The position numbers and the translations under genes are program-made. The notes under the pieces were generated by a model. It ran no database searches, was not told the origin of the DNA, and saw nothing but the letters and a program-made list of their open reading frames with translations. From Gracilibacteraceae bacterium (lineage in GTDB: Bacteria; Bacillota; Desulfitobacteriia; Desulfitobacteriales; Syntrophobotulaceae), in the NCBI GenBank assembly GCA_031274335.1, contig JAISQG010000155.1, positions 1-9,005 of the forward strand: a stretch of 9,005 nt of DNA, written 5' to 3'. Positions 1-6,706 of this stretch are shown one piece after another (position 1 is the stretch's first letter; the number at the start of each line of letters is the position of its first letter).

Positions 1-1
1 G

Positions 2-175
2 CTGCCCGCCGCGATCGAGATCAAGAGCAATAAGACAAACGTCACCCTCGTGCCGGGCACAGGTAATGATTACACCTATGACGACTCAACCGGTATGGTG
101 GTGATTCCGGGCTTTACGAATTATGCCTCCGATGATTATCTGGAAATCAGGGCGGTCGGGGTGAAACTCCCCTGA
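2..175 (+). CDS. C-terminal fragment of unrecognised protein
   Basis: An open frame enters from the left edge and runs 57 codons to a TGA at 173-175; the start lies outside the window. I do not recognise the family. The visible residues are polar, rich in Thr, Asn, Asp and Tyr, with alternating hydrophobic residues (for example VTLVPG, MVVIPG, YLEIRAVGVKLP). This would suit a beta-sandwich domain of a surface or secreted protein, but that is a weak inference. No cysteines or membrane segment are visible. It converges on the hydrogenase operon and is followed 28 nt later by a strong hairpin, which supports a real gene end. Confidence 0.55.
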   Translation: MPAAIEIKSNKTNVTLVPGTGNDYTYDDSTGMVVIPGFTNYASDDYLEIRAVGVKLP

Positions 176-203
176 GGAATCGCTGATTTAATTTAATGTT
201 ACG

Positions 204-247
204 CACAATGCAAGGGGCGACCGAGAACGGTCGCCCCTTGCATTGTG
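204..247. terminator. Perfect 19-bp hairpin between convergent genes
   Basis: Arms 204-222 and 229-247 are exact reverse complements (19 bp) around a 6-nt loop, GAGAAC. The hairpin lies between the stop of the plus-strand fragment (175) and the stop of the membrane-subunit gene (283). Neither side has a long T tract, although the minus-strand exit is A/T-rich. A smaller 5-bp hairpin (250-263, CCCGG/CCGGG, loop CAAT) follows. The position and perfect symmetry suggest a bidirectional terminator. Confidence 0.7.
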
Positions 248-282
248 ATCCCGGCAATCCGGGGTAAATTCTTTAGAACCTG

Positions 283-1458
283 TCAGTCGGTGATAAACTT
301 TCCGTCCCGCGCGAACGAAGCCTCTTCCTGCTCATGTTTGCCGGTGATGTTGAAATTATCCGCCACAAAGAGGTAAACCAGGAAGGCGATGCAGACAAGA
401 CCGGCGCTGACGGCAAATTCCGTCCAAGCCGGGAAATACCCGCCGCCGCCCCGGTTGAGATAATCACTCATGCCTGTCAGCACCACATTGAAACGGTTCA
501 TGACGACACCCGCCACCGTGCAGACGCCGTACAAAATCAAGCCGCCCCGTTTGGCGCAGAGACCGCCGAAAAACAGCAGGAGCGGAACGACGCAGCCCAC
601 GCCGAGTTCCAGCAGGAACATGTTGCTGGCGAACGTGCCGGCGAAAGCGTTGCCTATTTCCCCCGCCACATACAAGTCGCCGATTTTTGCCAGGAAGTAA
701 ATCAGCATCGCGACGGCGGAGATTTTGACGAGTCCTTTGAGCACAGGCACGGGCGCCTCATGGTTTGTGGCCTTTTGTGCCAGCGCGGTTTCGATCACGA
801 TCATGGCCGGCCCGACAAAGAAAGACGAGACCAGGAAGAAAGGCGGCAGCAGCGGCGACCACCACAGCGGATCGAGTTTACCGATCATTTCATAATAAAG
901 CCCGCCCAGCGAGGATTGGTGCAGAGTCGGAAGCGTGATGCCGATGACGAGCAGCACGGGCATGATGAGTTTGAGGAATTTGTGCGCGCCCTTAAACACT
1001 TTTTCCGTCGCGATCTCACCGAATTCCAGCACCTGAATCAGTGTGTACATGGATATGCACCAAAACACCTCAAAGAGGACGCTGTGATGCCCCCAGGAAA
1101 TAAACGGCTTGTAAAAATTGAACCATTGGCCGACTTCAATCAGCAGGCCGAGCACAACGATGACATAGCCTAAAAGCGACGTGAGCATCGCGCTGCGGGC
1201 GATCGGGTAAAACTTGTCGCGGCGCAGCACGTAGACGATGAGCGCGATGCCATAGCCGCCGCCGGCCAGCGCCACGCCGAGCAGCACGTCAAACGAAATC
1301 CAGAAACCCCAGGGCCACTGGTCATTCAGGTTCGTGGTCGCGCCCAGGCCGAGCACGAGGCGCACCAGGATGATGGCGAGGGCGAGCAGGGCAATGAGCA
1401 GAAATACGCCGCGCCACGGCGTCATTTTGAAAGTCCACCTCTTGCGGGCAGTTTCCAT
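283..1458 (-). CDS. hybB: HybB/NrfD-family membrane subunit of hydrogenase
   Basis: This 391-residue integral membrane protein has about ten hydrophobic segments (roughly residues 17-38, 55-79, 91-109, 127-146, 160-177, 203-223, 243-263, 283-299, 303-322, 347-365). That length and topology match HybB, the membrane subunit of hydrogenase-2. The segment GATTNLNDQWPWGFWISFD (39-57) is a recognisable HybB/NrfD signature. In the family this subunit exchanges electrons between an outer-face iron-sulfur subunit and the quinone pool and carries no haem. It is the last gene of the operon, 23 nt after the ferredoxin gene. I chose the ATG at 1458 because GGAGGT stands 6 nt upstream; an in-frame ATG at 1473 lies just ahead of that ribosome binding site and would put it inside the coding region. 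The partner here is an [FeFe] rather than a [NiFe] hydrogenase. Membership of the family is firm; the quinone reaction is inferred. Confidence 0.9.
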   Translation of the reverse strand: METARKRWTFKMTPWRGVFLLIALLALAIILVRLVLGLGATTNLNDQWPWGFWISFDVLLGVALAGGGYGIALIVYVLRRDKFYPIARSAMLTSLLGYVIVVLGLLIEVGQWFNFYKPFISWGHHSVLFEVFWCISMYTLIQVLEFGEIATEKVFKGAHKFLKLIMPVLLVIGITLPTLHQSSLGGLYYEMIGKLDPLWWSPLLPPFFLVSSFFVGPAMIVIETALAQKATNHEAPVPVLKGLVKISAVAMLIYFLAKIGDLYVAGEIGNAFAGTFASNMFLLELGVGCVVPLLLFFGGLCAKRGGLILYGVCTVAGVVMNRFNVVLTGMSDYLNRGGGGYFPAWTEFAVSAGLVCIAFLVYLFVADNFNITGKHEQEEASFARDGKFITD

Positions 1459-1481
1459 TGTTACACCTCCCATACTATAAT

Positions 1482-2282
1482 TTAATCGAGATGGTCTTTC
1501 CCTTTATTGTTGTAAACATAAAGCCCGGCCAGCACCGCGGCCCAGCCGACGCCGATGAACGGCGTCGCGGCCATGTAAGACTCCGTATAGGAAGGCAGGG
1601 GTTTCGTCGTCACATCCGTGCGGAAACGCATTTCCTCAAATGGGATGTCGGAAATATAGAGCCAGCCCGTGCCGCCCGCCTCGCTCTCGCCGAAAATATG
1701 GTCGATGTAGCCGCCGGCGATAATCCGCCGTTTCGCTTCCGCCAGCACTTCTTTCTCCTCGCCATAAAACAGGGCGCCGGTCGGGCAAGCCGTGACGCAA
1801 GCCGGCGATTCACCGGAAACAACGCGTGGCGCGCACATCTGGCATTTGCGGCAGCCGGGAATGGCCTTGCCCCATTCAAATTTTATGATGTCAAACGGGC
1901 AGGCCAGCATACAGTAGCGGCAGCCCACACAAAGGCTCTGGTCATAAATGACGGGCCCTTCCGGCAGTTTTTGGAACGCTTTGGAAAAGCAGGCCGAAGC
2001 ACAGGCCGGCTCGTCGCAGTGAAAACATTGGCTTTTGACAAAGCGAATGGTTTGCGTGCCGTCTTTTTCCGGGTTGTATTGAGCGATGGACGTCCAGTCC
2101 TCCGGCCAAAGCCCTTTGTTCGGCTCGGCCGCCCTGTCCAGCGCCGTCAGCTGTTTGCGCTCCTCATCCCAATCAAGGCCGTTGTACAGCTTGCAGGCCA
2201 CGCTGCAGCTTTCGCAGCCAATACAGCGGGGGATGTCCACCAGCGCGCTGAATTTTTTGCCCGCCGTCAGTTCAGTTGTCAT
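1482..2282 (-). CDS. HybA/FdnH-like four-cluster ferredoxin subunit with C-terminal anchor
   Basis: This 266-residue iron-sulfur protein should wire the hydrogenase to the membrane subunit. Cysteines fall in four groups typical of the HybA/FdnH/DmsB family: 20/23/26/30, 86/89/94/98, 118/121/124/128 and 147/150/162/166, enough for four [4Fe-4S] clusters. C144 is an additional cysteine beside the last group. A hydrophobic stretch near residues 236-257 is a likely C-terminal membrane anchor, as in FdnH and HybA. There is no N-terminal Tat or Sec signal; the protein begins MTTELTAGKKFSALVD. It may therefore be exported in complex with the Tat-bearing hydrogenase, by inference. The start is well supported: AAAGGAGGTG overlaps the hydrogenase stop codon and lies 6 nt before the ATG, so translation of the two genes is probably coupled. 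Confidence 0.9.
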   Translation of the reverse strand: MTTELTAGKKFSALVDIPRCIGCESCSVACKLYNGLDWDEERKQLTALDRAAEPNKGLWPEDWTSIAQYNPEKDGTQTIRFVKSQCFHCDEPACASACFSKAFQKLPEGPVIYDQSLCVGCRYCMLACPFDIIKFEWGKAIPGCRKCQMCAPRVVSGESPACVTACPTGALFYGEEKEVLAEAKRRIIAGGYIDHIFGESEAGGTGWLYISDIPFEEMRFRTDVTTKPLPSYTESYMAATPFIGVGWAAVLAGLYVYNNKGKDHLD

Positions 2283-2295
2283 AATCGCACCTCCT

Positions 2296-3876
2296 TTACG
2301 CTCTTTTCACAGTAAATTTATCCGCCCTGGAAATATAGGACGTATGCAGTAAAAGTTCCGCCCGTTCGCTGCCTGGTTCACCCAGGTAGTTTTCATACAG
2401 GGCGATGATTTCCGGGTTGTCGTGGCTATTGCGCCATTGGCACTCCCGGTCGATCTGATAAAGCATCTCCGTGCGCGTCGTCCGCACAGCGTCGCTGGGC
2501 GGGGAAGAAGAGCGGGGCTGGCCGCCTCCGTATTCGCAGCCGCCCGGGCAGGCCATGACTTCGATAAAAGCATATGAGCGGTCTCCGGCTCGCACCCTGT
2601 CCATAACGGTGCGGGCGTTGGCCAAACCGGAAATGACGCATACCCTCACTTCGCCCACGCCGGGAATGTCCACGGCCGCTTCCTTCACGCCTTCCAGGCC
2701 GCGCACCGGCGTCAGTGTCCAAAGGCTCTCCGGCGGCTGTTCCCCGGTGATGAGGAAATAGGCGCTGCGAACAGCTGCTTCCATCACGCCGCCCGACGCG
2801 CCGAAAATAGCGCCCGCGCCCGTGTATTCGCCCATGATTTTATCGCAATCCGTTTCCGCCAGCGCGTTGAAATGGATGCCCTGGCTCTTGATCAGGCGCG
2901 CCAATTCCCGCACCGTCAGCACCACGTCCGTGTCGGGCGTGATGGCCGAGTTGTCTTTCAGCTGGCTGGCCGCGTTCATCTCCGGCCGCGCCGCCTCGAA
3001 TTTTTTTGCCGTGCAGGGCATGATGGAGACGGAAAATATTTTTTCCGGGGGAATATTGTTCATATCGGCGTAATAGGTTTTATAAAGCGGCGCCGTCATC
3101 TGCTGCGGCGATTTGGAGGAGGACAGATGCTCAATCAGGTCGGGATAATAATATTCGACAAATTTCACCCAGCCGGGGCAACAGGATGTAAACTGCGGCA
3201 GGGTGTTGTTGGCATGGCCACCATGCTCATTCACGCCGAGGACGCGGCGCACGAGTTCCGAGCCTTCCTCCATGATCGTGAGGTCGGCGGAAAAATTCGT
3301 GTCAAACACGGCGTCAAAGCCCAGTTCATACAGAGCGGCGTATTGCAGCCTTTCCACATTCGCTCCGGTGGGAAAGCCGAATTCCTCACCGAGGCCGACG
3401 CGAGTGGACGGCGCCATCTGCACGACGGTGAATTTGTCCGGGTCGCGCAAAGCCGCCAGGACTTTTTCTGTTTCGTCCACTTCCGTGATAGCGCCCGACG
3501 GGCACCAGTGCGTACATTGCCCGCAGTGAATGCAGATGATTTCTTCCTTGAAAGGCAGCTCGTAGTAGTCGAACACGCTCTGGATATTTTTGCATACTTC
3601 GATACACTGGCCGCAAAGAATGCATTTTTCGTTGTCCCGCGTGATGGAGGGGTTGTCTGCGGCAATGGCCACGCGCCCTCGCACTTGAACCGGCCACCCG
3701 CCGGGTATATTGTACTGGCTCGGCAGCCAGCCTTCCGCTCCGGCGGCTCTGTCGGCGGTGGCGGCTTTGCCGCATCCGGCCAAGCCCAAAGTCAAACCCA
3801 AAGCGCCCGTACCGCCGGCCAATTTCAGAAAGGAGCGTCTGCTCAGTTTATGAGAGCGCCCTGCTTTATTTGCCAT
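2296..3876 (-). CDS. hydA: Tat-exported [FeFe] hydrogenase catalytic subunit
   Basis: This 526-residue protein catalyses reversible H2 oxidation or proton reduction. The N-terminus has a Tat motif, SRRSFLK (12-18), then a hydrophobic stretch ending in LAGC (32-35), which resembles a lipobox with C35. Two [4Fe-4S] sites follow (C85/C88/C91/C95 and C115/C118/C121/C125). The three H-cluster motifs are intact: TSCCPGW (230-236), MPCTAKK (286-292) and EVMACPGGCEYGGGQP (439-454). By comparison with clostridial hydrogenase I, C233, C288, C443 and C447 bind the H-cluster and C232 is the proton-relay cysteine. The C-terminus (about 465-515) matches the small-subunit domain fused in monomeric enzymes. 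The ATG at 3876 follows AGGAGGT by 6 nt. It is the first gene of the operon, ahead of the ferredoxin and HybB-like genes. HydE, HydF and HydG maturases are not in this window. The catalytic identity is very secure; export and lipidation are inferred from motifs. Confidence 0.95.
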   Translation of the reverse strand: MANKAGRSHKLSRRSFLKLAGGTGALGLTLGLAGCGKAATADRAAGAEGWLPSQYNIPGGWPVQVRGRVAIAADNPSITRDNEKCILCGQCIEVCKNIQSVFDYYELPFKEEIICIHCGQCTHWCPSGAITEVDETEKVLAALRDPDKFTVVQMAPSTRVGLGEEFGFPTGANVERLQYAALYELGFDAVFDTNFSADLTIMEEGSELVRRVLGVNEHGGHANNTLPQFTSCCPGWVKFVEYYYPDLIEHLSSSKSPQQMTAPLYKTYYADMNNIPPEKIFSVSIMPCTAKKFEAARPEMNAASQLKDNSAITPDTDVVLTVRELARLIKSQGIHFNALAETDCDKIMGEYTGAGAIFGASGGVMEAAVRSAYFLITGEQPPESLWTLTPVRGLEGVKEAAVDIPGVGEVRVCVISGLANARTVMDRVRAGDRSYAFIEVMACPGGCEYGGGQPRSSSPPSDAVRTTRTEMLYQIDRECQWRNSHDNPEIIALYENYLGEPGSERAELLLHTSYISRADKFTVKRA

Positions 3877-3919
3877 GGTTTTACCTCCTGCATATTTTTT
3901 GGCTGCGGGTCTTACTCTG

Positions 3920-3948
3920 ATTGTATCACATGTTTATGCAAAAGGGAA
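3920..3948 (-). promoter_or_regulatory. Probable promoter of the hydrogenase operon
   Basis: Reading on the minus strand, TGATACAAT (3928-3920) is a good extended -10 element. A weak -35 candidate, TTCCCT, sits 17 nt upstream (3948-3943). T-rich tracts at 3975-3961 could act as an UP-type element. Transcription would start near 3913, giving an untranslated leader of about 36 nt with the AGGAGGT ribosome binding site. The call rests on sequence resemblance only. Confidence 0.45.
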
Positions 3949-3997
3949 ATTTTCTGTGTGAAAAAACGTAAAAAACAGCGCGGCAAAGTAGTCTTAG

Positions 3998-4008
3998 GAC
4001 ATTATGTC
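3998..4008. promoter_or_regulatory. Short inverted repeat upstream of hydrogenase promoter
   Basis: GACAT-T-ATGTC is a perfect 5+1+5 palindrome about 50 nt upstream of the -35 candidate. On the minus strand the context reads TTGTGACATAATGTCCTAA, whose left half resembles TTGTGA half-sites of Rex or Crp/Fnr-type regulators, while the right half matches poorly. It could be an operator for redox control of the operon, but this is speculative. Together with 4063-4079 it is one of the few structures in the 296-nt non-coding region 3877-4172. Confidence 0.25.
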
Positions 4009-4062
4009 ACAAAATTCGACTGATTAGCATAAATTGTGTAAACATTCACGTATGGCGCGGCG

Positions 4063-4079
4063 GTTTGGGCGCCCCAAAC
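4063..4079. repeat. Inverted repeat in the queG-hydrogenase intergenic region
   Basis: GTTTGGG-CGC-CCCAAAC forms a 7-bp hairpin or a near-perfect palindrome, GGGCGCCC plus flanks. It lies about 95 nt beyond the queG stop and about 115 nt upstream of the hydrogenase -35 candidate. It has no T tract on the minus strand, so a classical terminator is unlikely. It could be a regulator site or part of a weak terminator for the rimM-queG transcript. Apart from this, 4080-4172 shows nothing I can assign. Confidence 0.3.
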
Positions 4080-4172
4080 GCGAATTACACGGGAGGGCGA
4101 AGCAAAAAAGGTCGTAATTTGTCGAAAAGTATTTTTTATCGCCAACTTAGGACTGTCCAGGCTCGCACCAGG

Positions 4173-5306
4173 TCAGCTTTGCCGAAGGGAGGCTTCCATT
4201 TCCTGCCGGGCAAACGGATCCCGCTCTCCGCGGAGAGCGTCTTCCAACGCCTGCCTGGCCCCGGCGCCGCCGATTTTGCCCAGCGCCCAAGCGGCATAGC
4301 CTCGCACCATTCCTTCCGGATCCCGCAGCGCGCCGCGCAAAGCCGGCACTGATTCCGGGTCGCCCTCGTTGCCCAGGGCGATGGCCGCGTTGCGCTGGAA
4401 ATATTTCTTTTCTTGGATGTAATTGTACATGATCGGCGTGACGCGGCGGCGCATGAATTCGTCTTCCGCCTGCAACAGCTTCACGAGGGAAAAATCGCCT
4501 GCCAGCTCCGTGAGAAAAGGGTCTTCCGGCCAGGCGGCCCTGAGTCGGGCGTGGTTGCGCGGGCAGGCTTCCTGACAGAGATCGCAGCCGTGAATGTGCG
4601 CGCCCATGAGTTCCCGCAGTTCCGGCGCGATAACCGGGTCGGTCATGGGCCGGCCTTCCTGCGTCATCCAGGCCAGAAAAGCCAGGCAGCGGCGCGGATT
4701 CAGGCGGTAGGGCGCGTAAAGAGCCTGGGTCGGGCAGGCTTTCCGGCAAGCGTCGCATCCTTCCGGACATGGCGCGAAGGCGGCCGGCTCGTCATAATCC
4801 AGTTCTTTGTCCACTATCACCCAGCTGATGACGACAAAAGAACCGGCCCCTTCCACAAAGGCGAAATTGTTAGCGCTCACGCCGGCGATTCCCGCCCTGA
4901 CCGCCACAGGGCGCGCCGGCAGGAAAAAGCTGTCTGCCGTGAGTTCGCAGCCGTTTTGGCGGAGAAAATCCCGCATCAGCTGCAGCCGCGCTCCGTTAAG
5001 CCGGTGCGGGGGCGTGTTGTAGCAGCGGGCCTGGTAAATACGTCCGATTTTTCCCAGCAAAGAGGGCGGAAAAGCAATCCGCCCGTAATCCAGGGCCATG
5101 ACGACGATGGAGCGGGCATCCGGCAGGCCCAGGCGCGGCCTGGCGCTTTCCAGCGGCTTGCGGAGATGGGCCTGGTAAAAGTCATAATCCACGCCCCGGC
5201 TTTTCACATCCTCTATATAGTCCGTAAAATCGTCCGCCGTCGTGACTCCCGCCTTACAGTAACCGATATCCAAGGCAAATTCCTTGATTTCCTCCGTCAG
5301 GCTCAT
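4173..5306 (-). CDS. queG: QueG-family epoxyqueuosine reductase, divergent form
   Basis: This 377-residue protein matches the QueG family, which reduces epoxyqueuosine to queuosine in tRNA using cobalamin and two [4Fe-4S] clusters. Visible support is the ferredoxin-like core with C180/C184/C187/C191 and C207/C241/C244/C248, including the family phrases RRCLAF and HGCDLCQEACPRN. HEAT-like repeats follow (302-346, FQRNAAIALGNEGDP and VRGYAAWALGKIG). D125, followed by ...AR...VRAG, aligns with the catalytic Asp of the canonical DTAPVLER-RAGLG segment. That segment is clearly altered here: SFFLPARPVAVRAGIAG replaces it, the usual GWIGKN is missing, and the first cluster has a CxxxC rather than CxxC spacing. 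Length is normal for the family. The ATG at 5306 has AGGAGGG 6 nt upstream and lies 21 nt after the SPOUT gene, so it is probably the last gene of the rimM-trmD operon. Family membership is firm; that it acts on epoxyqueuosine is less sure. Confidence 0.75.
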   Translation of the reverse strand: MSLTEEIKEFALDIGYCKAGVTTADDFTDYIEDVKSRGVDYDFYQAHLRKPLESARPRLGLPDARSIVVMALDYGRIAFPPSLLGKIGRIYQARCYNTPPHRLNGARLQLMRDFLRQNGCELTADSFFLPARPVAVRAGIAGVSANNFAFVEGAGSFVVISWVIVDKELDYDEPAAFAPCPEGCDACRKACPTQALYAPYRLNPRRCLAFLAWMTQEGRPMTDPVIAPELRELMGAHIHGCDLCQEACPRNHARLRAAWPEDPFLTELAGDFSLVKLLQAEDEFMRRRVTPIMYNYIQEKKYFQRNAAIALGNEGDPESVPALRGALRDPEGMVRGYAAWALGKIGGAGARQALEDALRGERDPFARQEMEASLRQS

Positions 5307-5327
5307 ATTTTTCCCTCCTAATAAAGA

Positions 5328-5897
5328 TCACCGGCCCCGTAGCCGGTCGAGAATCACGGACACCGCCGAGCGCACCGAAAGGTGATTGTAATCGCCCGGC
5401 CCGCAAACAGGCGGCAGGATATGGTCCGCCGCATCCGCTTCCTCGCGCAGGAGCCCCCAGCCTGTGCCAAAAAGCAGGAGATAGGCGCTGTTTTCCTCAG
5501 TGCGCACCCGGTTTCGCAGCTCCGCGTAGCCGGTCATTTCCGCCCGTCCGTCCGCCCGGGCGCCGGTGGCCACGGTGTAAACGCGCCGGCCGGGTTCCAG
5601 CGCCTGTATATCGGCCAAAACCCGGGGCAACGTATCCATTATTCGCACGAGGGAGAGGGCCTCAAAGCGGTTGGGATTATAAGCGGCGCCCGCCCCTTCC
5701 CGCCAAAAGCTCATTATCCGCCGCACAATATCCTGCTGCGCCGGCGCGGGATGCACAATATAGTATCGCTCCACGCCGTAAGTGGCGGAAGCGCGAGCAA
5801 TGTCATGAATGTCGAGATTGGTGACCGACGTCGCCACAGCTTCCCGATTCTTGTTATAGACCGGCGCGTGAATCAGCGCCAGATAAAGGTTAGCCAT
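5328..5897 (-). CDS. TrmD-associated SPOUT RNA methyltransferase (PF09936-like)
   Basis: This 189-residue protein resembles the SPOUT-class SAM-dependent RNA methyltransferase family often encoded next to trmD in Bacillota and Thermotogae. The N-terminus, MANLYLALIHAPVYNK, and the phrase TSVTNLDIHDIARASATYGV (24-43) are typical. The C-terminal knot is indicated by FGTGWGL (143-149) and by GDYNHLSVRSA (168-178), the SAM-binding and dimer region. There is no signal peptide or membrane segment, so it acts in the cytoplasm. Its start overlaps the end of trmD by 8 nt (ATGGCTAA), implying translational coupling; no strong independent ribosome binding site is visible. Its RNA target is not known to me. 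Confidence 0.85.
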   Translation of the reverse strand: MANLYLALIHAPVYNKNREAVATSVTNLDIHDIARASATYGVERYYIVHPAPAQQDIVRRIMSFWREGAGAAYNPNRFEALSLVRIMDTLPRVLADIQALEPGRRVYTVATGARADGRAEMTGYAELRNRVRTEENSAYLLLFGTGWGLLREEADAADHILPPVCGPGDYNHLSVRSAVSVILDRLRGR

Positions 5898-6696
5898 GCC
5901 TGTCCCCGCCTTTTCGTCTGCGCGCCGGGGGCGCCGCGCCCGCCCAAAGCGGCCGGCAAAGGCGCACCGTTTCTTCCTCCGCCGCCAGTTCTTCCAGAAT
6001 GGCGTAATCGCCCTCCCGCCAGACGGCCTCGGGCACGAGATCCGGCCGGCGCAAAAATGTACGTCTCAGGCTCTCTTTGCGTCTCCAGCGCTCAATGGCG
6101 GCGTGATCCCCCGAAAGAAGAACTTCCGGCACCCTTTGCCCGGCAAAAAGAGGCGGGCGGGTATAATGCGGGTGCTCGAGAAACCCGCCGGCATGGGAAT
6201 CCGTCCGCGCGGCGTCCTCCTGTCCCAGCACTCCCGGTGTCAGGCGGGCCACGGCGTCGATTACGACCAGCGCAGCCGGTTCCCCCCCGGTCAGCACATA
6301 ATCGCCGATGGATATTTCCTCGTCAGCCAAAGCGCGGATCCGTTCATCAAAGCCTTCGTAATGCCCGCAAATCAGCACTAATTCATCGTAAGCGGCCAAG
6401 GCGGCGGCCCGGCTCTGGCTGAACAGCGCGCCCTGCGGGGTGAGCAGCGCCACACGCCGGGCGCCCGCGGGGGGAGGCAGAGCGGCCAGAGCCGCGTAAA
6501 GCGGTTCCGGTTTCAGCACCATGCCGCCTCCCCCGCCGTAAGGCGTGTCGTCAACGTTTTTATGTCGGCTCAGGGCGAAATCGCGAAAATTGACCAGGTC
6601 AAATACGAGCAGCCCCTCATCACGCCCCCGTTTCAATATGCTGCAGTCAAGCGGCGCGAACATTTCCGGAAACAGCGTCAAAATCGTAAATTTCAT
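5890..6696 (-). CDS. trmD: tRNA (guanine-N1)-methyltransferase TrmD
   Basis: This 268-residue enzyme makes m1G37 in tRNAs that have G at position 36, preventing +1 frameshifts. It begins with the typical MKFTILTLFPEMF and contains DDTPYGGGGGM (49-59), CGHYEGFDER (110-119) and EISIGDYVLTGGE (127-139), which form the knotted SAM site. D166, in TDSHAGGFLEHPHYTRP, is the expected catalytic base; this segment is usually DSF..GLLD-PHYTRP, so it is slightly altered. A short basic C-terminal tail (about 249-268) extends beyond the usual end. I chose the ATG at 6696 because the family N-terminus starts there and GAGGGCGG precedes it; a longer in-frame reading from 6759 lacks homology and overlaps rimM. 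It begins 10 nt after the rimM stop. Confidence 0.95.
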   Translation of the reverse strand: MKFTILTLFPEMFAPLDCSILKRGRDEGLLVFDLVNFRDFALSRHKNVDDTPYGGGGGMVLKPEPLYAALAALPPPAGARRVALLTPQGALFSQSRAAALAAYDELVLICGHYEGFDERIRALADEEISIGDYVLTGGEPAALVVIDAVARLTPGVLGQEDAARTDSHAGGFLEHPHYTRPPLFAGQRVPEVLLSGDHAAIERWRRKESLRRTFLRRPDLVPEAVWREGDYAILEELAAEEETVRLCRPLWAGAAPPARRRKGGDRHG

Positions 6697-6706
6697 GCCG
6701 CCCTCT

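Noticed and set aside
1459..1473. Earlier ATG for the HybB-like gene at 1473
   Set aside because: The five added codons (MGGVT) include the ribosome binding site itself; GGAGGT is ideally spaced for the ATG at 1458.
3961..3990. Rho-independent terminator from the T-rich minus-strand tracts
   Set aside because: No hairpin precedes the T tracts; they lie just upstream of the hydrogenase promoter and fit an A/T-rich promoter region better.
2872..4023. Long open frame on the plus strand opposite the hydrogenase
   Set aside because: It lies antisense to a gene with complete [FeFe] motifs, is rich in His and Arg as expected for complement frames of GC-rich genes, and shows no recognisable domain.
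4413..6422. Long plus-strand open frames opposite queG, the SPOUT gene and trmD
   Set aside because: They are antisense shadows of well-supported genes, with biased Arg/Pro/Ala composition and no family signatures. The same applies to 334-1173, 1458-2315 and 7433-8272.
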